This document shows, piece after piece, positions 13,648-22,840 of a stretch of DNA of 64,000 nucleotides. The number at the start of each line of letters is the position of its first letter. Within the stretch, counting starts at the first letter, position 1. This stretch comes from CAJAQL01 sp964442965 (GTDB lineage Bacteria > Patescibacteriota > Minisyncoccia > UBA6257 > 2-01-FULL-56-20). Made by a program: the position numbers and the translations under genes. The DNA is taken from NCBI GenBank assembly GCA_964442965.1, contig CAYUBE010000001.1:1-64000 (forward strand), written 5' to 3'. The notes under the pieces were generated by a model, which worked only from the letters and a program-made list of their open reading frames with translations, was not told the DNA's origin and made no database searches.

Positions 13648-15355
13648 GGTGATAACTCACCTCCTTTACTCCTGGGATGGCCTTGAGCTTCACGATCAAT
13701 TTTTCTATTTTCGCTCTTTCCGTTGTCTGGATCTCAACTTTGTCGAACGGATAGCGGTTGCCTTTGGGGTTATCGGAATGGAAACTCAGGATGTTCGCAT
13801 GGTTGCGGGCGATGGTCGCTGAAATGTCTTTAATGAGGCCGACGCGGTCTTCGACCGCGATCTTGAGTTCGGCGCGCGCCGGTCCCCGTTCTTTTTGAGG
13901 GAATCTGTTTTTTGATCGGAGTGCGGTGCGGATATGGTCGCGGGCGATCGCGGTCTTTGCAAATCGGAGCCAGTCCTCCGACGGTTTCTTTCCTTTTTGC
14001 GTGAGAATTTGGACGACATCGCCCGATTTCAATTTATGGTCGAGCGGAACGAGCGCGCCGTTCACTTTCGCGCCGGTACAGGTGTCGCCGATTTCAGTAT
14101 GAACGTGATAAGCAAAGTCCACGGGCGTTGATTCTGCCGGCAGATCGACGACGTCGCCGCGCGGCGACACGGCGAAGATCCGGTGCTGGAAGAAATCTAC
14201 CTTCATTGCCTGGAGCATTTCCGCGGCATCCGTTGTCTGCCCCGAGAAATGATCCTGCCATGTTCTGAGTTGTTGGACCCAGGTCAATTCCTCGGCGAGT
14301 TTTTTTCCGGATATCTTGCTTCCTCCTTTTTCTTTGTAGAGCCAGTGCGCGGCAACGCCGTATTGGTCCTCGTCATGCATCTCCTTCGTCCGTATTTGTA
14401 TCTCTATGGTCTTATCTTCCGGTCCGATAACGGTTGTGTGCAGGCTCCGGTATCCATTCGGTTTCGGCATGGCGATATAGTCCTTGATGCGCCGCGGCGC
14501 TGGAGGCCACGTTTCATGGATGACGCCGAGGGTCGCATAACATTCTGGAATAGTGGCGACAATGACGCGCAGGGCGACCATGTCATAAATCCTGCCCATC
14601 TCCATGTTCCGTCGCAGGAGTTTTTTATAGAGGCTGCTGTATCGTTTCGCGCGAACTTCGATCTTGAGGGGCGTGATGTCGTGCTCGCGAAGGACCCGCT
14701 CCACGTCCGGTTTTACGGTTTCAAGGTAAGCGAGCCGGGTTTCATATTGTTCCTTGGTATTCGTGATGAGCCACGCATATTCTTTCGGATAGAGAAAAGG
14801 AAAGGCGAGATCCTGGAGTTCTCCCGAGAGGTTGTACATGCCGAGGCGGTATGCGAGAGGTGCATAGATCTCATCGGTCTCGAGTGCTATCCGTTTCTGT
14901 TTGGCGGGCGGCAGGGCCGCGAGTGTGGCCATGTTGTGCAGCCGGTCGGCGAGTTTAATGAATACGACGCGCAGATCCTCGGAGAGGGCGATGACCATTC
15001 TCCGCAGGTTTTCCGCCTGATCTTTTGCATCGTGTTTCCTCGCCTTCTCGCCGCGATATTTAAAATGGCCGAGCTTCGTCACGCCGTTGACGAGGAACGC
15101 GACTTCGTCGCCAAATTCTTTTTTAATGGCCTCGATCGGTGTGCCGGTGTCCTCGATGGTGTCGTGGAGTAATCCGGCCGCGATAGTTGCGTCGTCCATG
15201 TGCCAGGAAGCGAGCGTCTCGGCCGTGGCGAGAGGATGATTGAAATACGGCCCGCCGCTTTTCCGCGTCTGCCCGCGGTGCGCTTTTTCCGCAAATGCGA
15301 GTGCTCGCGCGACAAGGCCGTTGGGATTCTGTTTGATGAGGTCGGCAATCGGCAT
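13640..15355 (-). CDS. rsh: RelA/SpoT-type (p)ppGpp synthetase/hydrolase
   Basis: 571 aa. The HD hydrolase motifs are present (His40 in FNHPLA, HDTIEDT at 64-70), followed by the nucleotidyltransferase synthetase region (RRIKDYIAMPKPNGYRSLHT, EIQIRTKEMHDEDQYGVAAHW), a TGS domain and a C-terminal ACT domain. It is shorter than proteobacterial RelA/SpoT, as usual in reduced genomes. With both HD and synthetase signatures intact it is probably bifunctional and governs the stringent response. Convergent with tsaE (8-nt overlap). Confidence 0.95.
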   Translation of the reverse strand: MPIADLIKQNPNGLVARALAFAEKAHRGQTRKSGGPYFNHPLATAETLASWHMDDATIAAGLLHDTIEDTGTPIEAIKKEFGDEVAFLVNGVTKLGHFKYRGEKARKHDAKDQAENLRRMVIALSEDLRVVFIKLADRLHNMATLAALPPAKQKRIALETDEIYAPLAYRLGMYNLSGELQDLAFPFLYPKEYAWLITNTKEQYETRLAYLETVKPDVERVLREHDITPLKIEVRAKRYSSLYKKLLRRNMEMGRIYDMVALRVIVATIPECYATLGVIHETWPPAPRRIKDYIAMPKPNGYRSLHTTVIGPEDKTIEIQIRTKEMHDEDQYGVAAHWLYKEKGGSKISGKKLAEELTWVQQLRTWQDHFSGQTTDAAEMLQAMKVDFFQHRIFAVSPRGDVVDLPAESTPVDFAYHVHTEIGDTCTGAKVNGALVPLDHKLKSGDVVQILTQKGKKPSEDWLRFAKTAIARDHIRTALRSKNRFPQKERGPARAELKIAVEDRVGLIKDISATIARNHANILSFHSDNPKGNRYPFDKVEIQTTERAKIEKLIVKLKAIPGVKEVSYHLI

Positions 15356-15372
15356 ACCGTAAGTATGCTATG

Positions 15373-15406
15373 AAAAAGCCGTCCCGCCAAGGCGGGACGG
15401 CTTTTT
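15373..15406 (-). terminator. Bidirectional terminator after topA
   Basis: A 16-bp perfect stem, AAAAAGCCGTCCCGCC with its complement, has a 2-nt minimal loop and A/T-tract flanks. It lies between the end of topA and the start of rsh (both minus). Two further GC-rich CCCCGGG palindromes occupy 15419-15567, and no gene is seen there. Confidence 0.85.
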
Positions 15407-15576
15407 CTATTAGAGGAAACCCCGGGCGAGGGCCATTGAAAACGGGTATACTGTGGTTATCTCACGCCCGAGCCCGGGGATGAATCAATCCCGGAGCGCA
15501 GCGGAGGCATGTTGCGTCAGACGTAGTTCAAAGGAAGCCCCGGGTGGAGCAGAGCGGAACCCGGGGAGGATGTCAC

Positions 15577-17829
15577 TCACTTCGATATTTTTTTCTTTTC
15601 TTTGGGTGGATTTTCCTGCCACGCCTTGAATACTTCTTCAAGGTCGGCCTCGGATTCGGGCTTTTTACTCATCAAGAATGTGCACGCGGGCCAGCGGTTG
15701 CAGGCATAGAACGGCCGTCCGCGGCCGCGCGATTTCTTTAAAACAATATCACCGATTTTACAGTTCGGACATTTGAAGCCGGTTTTATCCCAAATTTTTG
15801 AAACGCCTTTGCAGGTCGGATAGTCCACGCAACCGAGGAAGAATCCAAAACGGCCGCGCCGGACTTTCATCGGTTTGCCGCACATCGGACAGTACTCGTC
15901 TTTTGTTTTTTCTTCAAGTTCTTTTATCTGCGCTGCCTCTTCGGGCATCGGAAGCGTGATCTTCATGCCTGGCTGGGGGCAGGCGAGGAATTTTCCCATC
16001 CGGCCGAATTTGATAATCATCATTTCGCCGGGATGCTCCGGGCAGGGGACATCGGAAACCTCGATTTGTTTTTCGACCGTCGCTTCTTTTTCGGCGAGCT
16101 CCTTTTTGAAGGGGACATAGAATTCGCGGCAGACGTCGGTCCATTTCATTTTACCCTCCGCAACCTCGTCGAATTCCTCTTCGATGCGGGAAGTAAATTT
16201 GATGTCAACGATCTCCGGAAAGTTTTCGACAAGGAGATCGTTCACGAGCGTGCCGATTTCGGTTGGCTGGTATTTCTTTTCAATCTTTTCTACATAGCCG
16301 CGGTCCTGGATGGTCGAGAGCGTCGGCGCATAGGTGGATGGCCGGCCGATACCTTCTGATTCGAGGGCTTTTACGAGTGTCGCGTCCGTATAGCGGGCGG
16401 GCGGTTCTGTAAAATGTTGCAGGGGCAGAATTTCTTCGAGCGAGAGCGGTTGGCCGATATCGAGTTTTGGTAATTTCCCTTCGATCTCATTCGCCGTGTC
16501 ATCGTCGCGGCCTTCGGTATAAACACGGATGAAGCCGTCGAATTTTACGGTTTGGCCATTCGCGCGGAAAGTATAGGAACTGGCCACTAGGGACTGGCCA
16601 CTAGGGATTTCATTTTTCCTGTTGGCTGGTGGCAAATGGCTAGTGGCTATATCGACCGCCGTCTGTTCAAGTAAAGCTTCCTTCATCTGTGAGGCGATTG
16701 TGCGTTTCCATATGAGATCATAGAGACGAATGCTGTTTCTGTCCTTGATGCCGAGCGACCCCGCCGAGGCCGCCGCAAGGTTTGTTGGGCGTATTGCTTC
16801 ATGCGCTTCCTGCGCGCCCTTACTTTTTGTAGCATAGCGGCGCGGCTCGGGGAGTGCGTAATCCGCACCGAATTCCTCCGTGATCACGGCGCGCGCTTGC
16901 GCGAGTGCGGACTCGGCGAGATTGACGCTGTCGGTTCTCATATAGGTGATGAAGCCGTTCTCGTAGAGATGCTGGGCAATCATCATGGTTTGTTTTGCCG
17001 AGAAGCCGAGCTTGCGGGCGGCTTCTTGTTGGAGCGTCGAGGTGGTGAATGGCGCCGAGGGATTGCGGCGGACATCTTTTACGGAGATGTCCTTGATATG
17101 AAATTTTGCATCACGGACGCCGTCCACGATTTTCTTCGCTTCGGCCTCGGTTGTGATGCCCATTTTACCGATTGCCTTTTCGTTGATCGCGGTAAGCGTG
17201 GCAGGGAAAGGAGTTTTAGCTTTCTCGGGCAAAAATTTTCCTTCAATCGTCCAATATTCCTCTTTATTGAATGCCTGGATCAGGCGCTCGCGTTCGACGA
17301 CAAGGCGGACCGCGACGCTCTGCACGCGCCCGGCGGAAAGTCCATAGCGCACCTTACGCCAGAGAAAAGGGGAGAGTTCGTAGCCGACGAGGCGATCGAG
17401 GACGCGCCGTGCCTGCTGGGCGTCAACCAGGTTGATGTCAAGGTCTCGTGGATGTTCAAGCGCGCGAAGAATGGCATCCTTCGTGATTTCATGAAAAGCG
17501 ATGCGTTCCGTCGGTTTCTCCTTTCCTTTTTTCTCAAGATCGAGCGCCTGGATCAGGTGCCAGGCAATCGCTTCCCCTTCGCGGTCTTCATCAGTCGCCA
17601 GAATGACACGCTTTGCTTTCTTCGCGAGTTTTTGGAGATTTGCGACGACCGGCTCCGCCTTTTTGGGAATGACATAGGTCGGTTCGAAATCGTGTTTCAC
17701 GTCGATGCCGATCTTGCTCTTGGGCAGATCGCGAATATGGCCATACGACGATTCAACGACAAAATCCTTGCCGACGAATTTGCCGATCGTTTTTGCCTTA
17801 GTGGGGGACTCAACAATAATGAGGTCCAT
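15577..17829 (-). CDS. topA: DNA topoisomerase I (type IA)
   Basis: Relaxes negative supercoils through a 5'-phosphotyrosine intermediate. 750 aa: Toprim domain at the N-terminus (LIIVESPTKAKTIGKFVG, later DEDREGEAIAWH), the active-site Tyr in GFITYMRTDSVNL, and three C-terminal zinc modules (CPEHPGE..., CPMCGKP..., CPNCKIG...). Between DIATSHLPP and YTFRANG about 20 residues (NRKNEIPSGQSLVAS) are encoded by a tandem/inverted repeat (16579-16647), an in-frame insertion not expected in the family. Followed by dprA in the same direction 5 nt upstream. Confidence 0.97.
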   Translation of the reverse strand: MDLIIVESPTKAKTIGKFVGKDFVVESSYGHIRDLPKSKIGIDVKHDFEPTYVIPKKAEPVVANLQKLAKKAKRVILATDEDREGEAIAWHLIQALDLEKKGKEKPTERIAFHEITKDAILRALEHPRDLDINLVDAQQARRVLDRLVGYELSPFLWRKVRYGLSAGRVQSVAVRLVVERERLIQAFNKEEYWTIEGKFLPEKAKTPFPATLTAINEKAIGKMGITTEAEAKKIVDGVRDAKFHIKDISVKDVRRNPSAPFTTSTLQQEAARKLGFSAKQTMMIAQHLYENGFITYMRTDSVNLAESALAQARAVITEEFGADYALPEPRRYATKSKGAQEAHEAIRPTNLAAASAGSLGIKDRNSIRLYDLIWKRTIASQMKEALLEQTAVDIATSHLPPANRKNEIPSGQSLVASSYTFRANGQTVKFDGFIRVYTEGRDDDTANEIEGKLPKLDIGQPLSLEEILPLQHFTEPPARYTDATLVKALESEGIGRPSTYAPTLSTIQDRGYVEKIEKKYQPTEIGTLVNDLLVENFPEIVDIKFTSRIEEEFDEVAEGKMKWTDVCREFYVPFKKELAEKEATVEKQIEVSDVPCPEHPGEMMIIKFGRMGKFLACPQPGMKITLPMPEEAAQIKELEEKTKDEYCPMCGKPMKVRRGRFGFFLGCVDYPTCKGVSKIWDKTGFKCPNCKIGDIVLKKSRGRGRPFYACNRWPACTFLMSKKPESEADLEEVFKAWQENPPKEKKKISK
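16579..16647. repeat. Tandem and inverted repeat inserted in topA
   Basis: ACTGGCCACTAGGG occurs twice in tandem (16579-16606) and GCCACTAG is repeated inverted near 16638-16646. The TCCCTAGT core is the same as at the gap 3' end (1321-1353). It is translated in frame in TopA. Confidence 0.65.
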
Positions 17830-17834
17830 GGGGT

Positions 17835-18872
17835 TTAGTGTATCACATATCCCGCACCAATTTCGGTGATCACTCCTTTAATAAGGAGGAAGCTCAGGGT
17901 TTGGTTCGTGATATGGGGTTGAAGTTTAGTCGCCTCTGTTATTTTGTCAATGTCGGCCGGCGCTGAACAGGCTGCGAGAAACTCTAAAATGGCTTTCTCC
18001 TCTGGTGTCCCTGCAAATGTTGCGGCTGCCGTTCGTTCTCTTGCGATGCCGTACGATTCAAGGATATCTTCGGGTCGCGTGACGAGCTCCGCCCCCTGGC
18101 GAATGAGGCCGTGCGACCCTTTGAAGTTTGGATGCGCAATGGAGCCGGGCACGACAAAGACATCCCGATTTTGTTCGAGGGCGAACCGTGCCGTTGCGAG
18201 CGCTCCGGAGCGCTCCGGGGCTTCCACGACGAGTGTTCCTTTTGATAAGCCGCTTACAATCCGGTTCCGTTCGAGAAATCTTGATGGATATGCCGGCATG
18301 TCCGGCGGGTATTCGGAGATGATGCCGCCTCCCTGAGCGAGAATCTTTTTTGCCAAGGGCTCGTTGTTCCGTGGGTAAACGTTCGCAAGGCCGCAGGCGA
18401 GTACGGCAAGGGTTGTACCGTTGGCATCAAGACATCCTTCGTGTGTGGCGGCATCAATACCGAATGCTAGGCCGCTCACGACGATGATTCCCGCGCGTGC
18501 GAATTCCGCGGCAAAACGCCGCGCGATATTTTTTCCATCGGGCGTCGCCCGCCGCGTACCCACGATGGCGAGCGTCATTTGATCATTTTCTGGCAAAGCC
18601 CCTCTTATGTAGATACCAAATGGCGGATGGGGGATTTCCCTGAGAAGCTGAGGGAATCTTTCGTCTTCATAAAGTATGAGTTGGATATTCTGTCCGATGA
18701 GCTTTTTCCATTCTGCCTCCGGATCACAACCTCTGTTGCCATTGGACATTTTTTCATATGCCTGTTTCCAGCTTACGCATCCGCGCCTCGCGCGCCGAAC
18801 GGAAACGTAATCTCCGCCTGCGGTGAGGGTGACTGCGTGATGAAATATTTTCTCTTCCTCTTTGGGCACCAT
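17835..18872 (-). CDS. dprA: DNA processing protein DprA
   Basis: Binds incoming single-stranded DNA and loads RecA during natural transformation. 345 aa. Rossmann-like fold with AIVGTRRATPDGK and VVSGLAFGIDAATHEG, then the conserved FLERNRIVSGLS and the GSHGLIRQGA segment. A C-terminal winged-helix domain (from about residue 285) follows. The N-terminal ~90 residues are divergent. It fits with comEC, comF and the pilus genes in this window. Confidence 0.95.
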   Translation of the reverse strand: MVPKEEEKIFHHAVTLTAGGDYVSVRRARRGCVSWKQAYEKMSNGNRGCDPEAEWKKLIGQNIQLILYEDERFPQLLREIPHPPFGIYIRGALPENDQMTLAIVGTRRATPDGKNIARRFAAEFARAGIIVVSGLAFGIDAATHEGCLDANGTTLAVLACGLANVYPRNNEPLAKKILAQGGGIISEYPPDMPAYPSRFLERNRIVSGLSKGTLVVEAPERSGALATARFALEQNRDVFVVPGSIAHPNFKGSHGLIRQGAELVTRPEDILESYGIARERTAAATFAGTPEEKAILEFLAACSAPADIDKITEATKLQPHITNQTLSFLLIKGVITEIGAGYVIH

Positions 18873-18898
18873 TTGAAGATGGTAGCAAAACCAAGATT

Positions 18899-19104
18899 AA
18901 ATTTTTCTAAAGGAAAAATTTTCTTTGGATCACTCGCACACAATAGGCAAAAATTTTATTTTGCCTATTGTTCTGCTCATTACCAAAGATTAAAAAATCT
19001 TAAAAAGATTTTTTTAATTCGCTCGCAAAAAATGACTCCGTCACGGCAGGGTCATTTTTCTGCTCACTTCTGAAGGTAAAAAATCCTGAAGGAAACGTCC
19101 TTCA
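18899..19104. other. Array of five consecutive hairpins
   Basis: The 240-nt gap between the glycosyltransferase 3' end and the dprA start holds no gene but five stems in a row: 9 bp (18899-18907/18913-18921), 13 bp ACAATAGGCAAAA (18940-18952/18959-18971), 10 bp AAAAAATCTT (18992-19001/19005-19014), AAAAATGAC/GTCATTTTT (about 19027-19059) and TGAAGGA/TCCTTCA (19087-19104). At least the third and fourth could terminate transcription in either direction. Confidence 0.65.
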
Positions 19105-19111
19105 AAATCAT

Positions 19112-20140
19112 TTATTTTTTGATGTGTTGCTGATGCAAAAGTCGTTCGTAGAGCGTCCGCATTTTTTCGCCGCAGGCCTCGAGGGACTGTTCTTTCACAA
19201 CCCGTTCTTTCGCGCGTGCGGCGAGGAGATCGCGTTCTGGTTTGTTTTCAAGAAGCCGCGCGAGTTTCGGCACGAACTCGTTTTCGTTCTGCGCCATGAG
19301 GCAATCGCTCTCATTCGTAAAATAGCCGCGATAGGCACGCAGGTTACGCAGAAGCATTGGCACGCCAACCGAGGCGGCCTCAACGTTCGTCATGCCTTGG
19401 TTTTCTTCGTAGGAGGGGAAGATGTAAACATCAAGCGCATTGAATGCGGCGACGATATCTTTTACGTATCCCGTGAAGATGACGTTCGGCGGAATGTTTT
19501 TCGGCAGAGGCTTTGCGAGGAGCGAGCTGTATATTTTTCCGAACCAGACGAATGTGTGCTGGGGAAATTCGCGGGCGAGGGCGATGAAGGTGTCAATGCC
19601 TTTGCGCGGAATAGCCAGCCCGACGGTTCCTGCGACGATTCCCTGAAGGTTGAATTCTGTCCGCGCCTCCTTGCGTTTCGCTTCGTCTTTTTTGAAAACA
19701 TGAACATCAACGCCGTTTGAAACGGCAACCAGCTTGGCGACGGGAAGGCCATAGCTCACCAATAGGGACTTCGTGTATTCGCTGGGGCAAAAGACGATAT
19801 CGGCAAGACCGTAAGCGTAGGCGAGATAGTGTCGCATGAGAGGTGATACGAGTTTTCCGAACCAGAATACGCCGCGGATGTCTTCGGCGGTGACGTGCGA
19901 CCAGATCGCGACCGGCATACCGCGCCTCCGCGCTTTGTGCATCAGGCGGAGCGAATTGAGCCATGGCGTGTTGATCTGGAGGATGTCGCACGACTCATCC
20001 CATGTTTCGACAAAATCGATGCCGCTTTGCAAGAGCACTTCTTTTTGGTTGCGATATGACGAAAGAAGGCCGGTGCCGATGTTTCGGTAGAGCCGTCCGC
20101 CAACAACATGATACATTTCGAGATAGAGGCAGATCTTCAT
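19112..20140 (-). CDS. Glycosyltransferase family 4 protein
   Basis: GT-B fold retaining glycosyltransferase, 342 aa, probably using a nucleotide sugar for envelope glycan or glycolipid synthesis. The C-terminal donor site has the GT4 pattern PSYEENQGMTNVEAASVGVP (E-x7-E), preceded by VSNGVDVHVF and VFTGYVKD. Start overlaps the previous gene end by 4 nt, so it is translationally coupled in an operon of five genes (19112-23379). Exact sugar unknown. Confidence 0.85.
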   Translation of the reverse strand: MKICLYLEMYHVVGGRLYRNIGTGLLSSYRNQKEVLLQSGIDFVETWDESCDILQINTPWLNSLRLMHKARRRGMPVAIWSHVTAEDIRGVFWFGKLVSPLMRHYLAYAYGLADIVFCPSEYTKSLLVSYGLPVAKLVAVSNGVDVHVFKKDEAKRKEARTEFNLQGIVAGTVGLAIPRKGIDTFIALAREFPQHTFVWFGKIYSSLLAKPLPKNIPPNVIFTGYVKDIVAAFNALDVYIFPSYEENQGMTNVEAASVGVPMLLRNLRAYRGYFTNESDCLMAQNENEFVPKLARLLENKPERDLLAARAKERVVKEQSLEACGEKMRTLYERLLHQQHIKK

Positions 20141-21324
20141 TTTCTCGATGTTTCCTGAACTATCGTTCCATATAATTTTATCATGGATTGCGCGATATTT
20201 TTTTTCGAATATTGCTCGGCGATCTTGCGCGATGCGGCAGAGGTCGCTTGCAGACCGGACGGCGAGGACAGGAGGTGGACGATCGCGCGGGCGAGAAGGT
20301 TCGGGTGGCCGGGTTCCGCGAGTGACCCATTTTCTCCGTCTTTCACGATGTCGGGAATTCCCTTTGCCCGTACGGCCGCGGCCGGCAAGCCGCAGGCCAT
20401 AGCTTCAATGATGGAAATAGGCATGTTTTCACTCCGGCTCGCCGTGAGAAAAAGATCGTTCGCCTGAAGCGCGTCCCTCAGCTGTTCGCCGTAGAGCATG
20501 CCGCTGAAAATAACCCTCTCCGCGCAACCGAGTTTCCGCGCGACCGCTTCAAGTTTCTTTCGTTCCGGCCCATCGCCCACGATCATGAGTGTCGCATCAG
20601 GAATATCTTGCAGGGCCACCGCAAACGCCACGATCGCCTGATCGATATCTTTTTCATAGCTGACGCGGCCCATGTAAACGACAGCGTGGCGCCCGACGCC
20701 GAATTTTTGTTTAAGGTGATTCTTTACGGTCGCGCTCGGCACCGGAATAAAGAAGTCGGTATCCGCCGGATTCGGGATGATATAAATCGGAGAAGTGAGT
20801 CCGTGCTCTATGAGGGCATTTTTTAAGGCGCGTGACGGAACCGTCACGGCATTGGAACGGTTGTAATAGGCGACCGTATAGTCCCACGAGAATTTTCTTC
20901 CCCATGCATAATCAAGCCCTATATATTTTAAGTAATCATCAAAAAAGGTATGGTGCGTCCCCACGAGAGGTATGTTCAATATTTTCTTCCCCATCACCGC
21001 GCCCCATCCGGCGAGGAATGGCGTGTGGACATGGATGATGTCTGGCTTAAATTTTTTGAGCGCACGGATCGTTCCGGGGCCCGAGGGGAGGGCGATCGCA
21101 AGGCCTTCGCCGGGGTAAATGGACCGGGGCATGGAGAACGAGGGTACCTTATGCACGGTGAACATTTCGTTTCCCATAGATTTCTTTACGCGATCTTCTT
21201 CGATGACGCTGAACACTGCTACGTCATGTCCGAGTTTCGTATAGGTGTCGGCAAGACTGCGCGCGACGCTTGCGACGCCGTTTACCTGCGGGGAAAAGGT
21301 ATCACTCCAAATGGCTATTTTCAT
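20137..21324 (-). CDS. Glycosyltransferase family 4 protein (diglucosyl-diacylglycerol-synthase-like)
   Basis: 395 aa GT-B enzyme with a typical N-terminus (KIAIWSDTFSPQVNGVASVA) and donor site ASRSENMPISIIEAMACGLP. The HVHTPFLAGWGAVMG and IPNPADTDFF elements match the family of glycolipid synthases and alpha-mannosyltransferases that begin with WSDTFSPQVNGV. Probable membrane glycolipid synthesis at the inner face of the membrane. It overlaps both neighbours by 4 nt. Confidence 0.88.
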   Translation of the reverse strand: MKIAIWSDTFSPQVNGVASVARSLADTYTKLGHDVAVFSVIEEDRVKKSMGNEMFTVHKVPSFSMPRSIYPGEGLAIALPSGPGTIRALKKFKPDIIHVHTPFLAGWGAVMGKKILNIPLVGTHHTFFDDYLKYIGLDYAWGRKFSWDYTVAYYNRSNAVTVPSRALKNALIEHGLTSPIYIIPNPADTDFFIPVPSATVKNHLKQKFGVGRHAVVYMGRVSYEKDIDQAIVAFAVALQDIPDATLMIVGDGPERKKLEAVARKLGCAERVIFSGMLYGEQLRDALQANDLFLTASRSENMPISIIEAMACGLPAAAVRAKGIPDIVKDGENGSLAEPGHPNLLARAIVHLLSSPSGLQATSAASRKIAEQYSKKNIAQSMIKLYGTIVQETSRK

Positions 21325-22241
21325 GATACTCGTGTTGGTGCCAACGGGTCCGTAAGAAATGGCAGAAGCTCCTGCGCCAGTTCATCCTGATCTCGCGACG
21401 CAAGGAAGTGCCCGTTGCCTGCGAGCGTCACGGCCCGGGCGTTTTTCATCGCCCGCAGCATGTCAGTTACTTCGCATTCCGTAAGGTAAGGATCGCTCGC
21501 ACTTCGGATGAGGAGCGCTGGACAGGTGATGCGGGGGAGCGACGCCGAGAGATCGAGCCGTAAGGTTTGGGCGAGCATCCAGAAATTCACCGAGAGCGGC
21601 ATGGTGAAAAGTCCCGTGAATGTTGAGTCAAGATAACCCTTCGATTTTCCCTGTTCAAAGTAATGATATTTTGTGCGATGCTGCGGATAGGCGAGCCATG
21701 CCATGGTGTCGAGGAATAGGATGCCTGGTCTTGTGATTGCGGAAAAAGGTCCGTAGCGCAGGGGATTCATAAAATTGGTGCTGACGAGCGCGAGGCTGCG
21801 GAGTGATTCGGGATGTGCCGCCGCGTAAGCGATGGCGATGTATCCTCCGAATGAGTATCCCACCATATCGAATTTCCGCAACCGCTCTTGTTCGGTGATG
21901 CGGCGAATATCTTGGGCAAAGACCGGGAAAGTATACCACGATTTTTCTTTGGACATATCCGAAAGGCCGTGGCCGCGAAGGTCGGGCGCGATACTGCGGA
22001 TGCCCTGCGCGGCGAGCTTTTCCATGAGGGTGAGCCAGGTCGTGTGGTTCGAGGAAAGGCCGTGGAGCAGTACCACGGTTTGGGTGCTTGTTGCTGGGCC
22101 AGCGGCAAAATAAGAGATATTGCCTTTATCGGTCGCAACGGATTTTTTTTCAAGCGTGAGGTCCATAAAAAGATTCAACAGCGTCCTGGCGCAAGGAGTC
22201 TTTCGAGAAACATCTCGCAGGACCGGGGATAATTGCGCCAC
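21321..22241 (-). CDS. Alpha/beta hydrolase
   Basis: 306 aa. Oxyanion region LLHGLSSNHTTW, nucleophile elbow VGYSFGGYIAIAYAAAHP (G-x-S-x-G), late Asp in LLIRSASDPYLT and His in GNGHFLASRD complete the triad. The real N-terminus may be the internal Met before DLTLEKKSVATDKG, since the first ~25 residues overlap the dedA gene end. Substrate unknown; operon context with glycosyltransferases and DedA suggests a lipid or envelope-related esterase. Confidence 0.85.
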   Translation of the reverse strand: MAQLSPVLRDVSRKTPCARTLLNLFMDLTLEKKSVATDKGNISYFAAGPATSTQTVVLLHGLSSNHTTWLTLMEKLAAQGIRSIAPDLRGHGLSDMSKEKSWYTFPVFAQDIRRITEQERLRKFDMVGYSFGGYIAIAYAAAHPESLRSLALVSTNFMNPLRYGPFSAITRPGILFLDTMAWLAYPQHRTKYHYFEQGKSKGYLDSTFTGLFTMPLSVNFWMLAQTLRLDLSASLPRITCPALLIRSASDPYLTECEVTDMLRAMKNARAVTLAGNGHFLASRDQDELAQELLPFLTDPLAPTRVS

Positions 22242-22840
22242 TACTCTTCCTTCAGGTATTTCTTACCGACTCTTGAGATAATGATATAGGCGATGATATA
22301 GAGCGCAACCAGGGCGGCGGCGGCGAAGCCCGCGAAGGTAAGGAACCGGTCGAATTTTGCGTATGCCTGCCCAAAATAAAATCCGACAAGGAGAAGGATG
22401 AGCGACTTCGGCATGGTGCCCAGAAAATTGAATTGGATGTATTTAGCAAGCGGCATGCGGGCCATACCTGCGGCGATGAGCACTGGCCCGCCGAAAAAGT
22501 GCGATAGTTTTCCGAAGATCAGGGTCCTTCCAGGATTTTTTTTGAAATGATCTTCCAGTCGTCCGATGATCTCCGGACTGACGCCGAAGAGGTGCCCCCA
22601 TTTTTCCACGGCCGGTTTCCCGCCCCAGCGGCCTTGCGCATACATAAGGACGTCTCCTGTCACATCGCCCACGACGATGAGCGGGTAACATATCCAAAAA
22701 TTGAGGCTGCCGAGCGACGCAAGAAACCCCGCGAGGATCGTGACGACCGGCCCTTCAATGACGACCAAGGGAAAGAGGATGACGTAGCGGTATTGGAGAA
22801 GCCAACCAATGACCGTAGCGAGGGTGATCGTCATGGTCAT
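22241..22840 (-). CDS. DedA/SNARE-associated family membrane protein
   Basis: 199 aa with about five membrane segments. The family signatures are the segment after the first helix (VVIEGPVVTILAGFLASLG) and the later GRTLIFGKLSHFFGGPVLIAAGM. DedA proteins are half-transporters implicated in lipid-carrier (undecaprenyl phosphate or phosphatidylethanolamine) flipping and membrane homeostasis. Overlaps hydrolase and pth genes, in line with an envelope operon. Confidence 0.85.
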   Translation of the reverse strand: MTMTITLATVIGWLLQYRYVILFPLVVIEGPVVTILAGFLASLGSLNFWICYPLIVVGDVTGDVLMYAQGRWGGKPAVEKWGHLFGVSPEIIGRLEDHFKKNPGRTLIFGKLSHFFGGPVLIAAGMARMPLAKYIQFNFLGTMPKSLILLLVGFYFGQAYAKFDRFLTFAGFAAAALVALYIIAYIIISRVGKKYLKEE

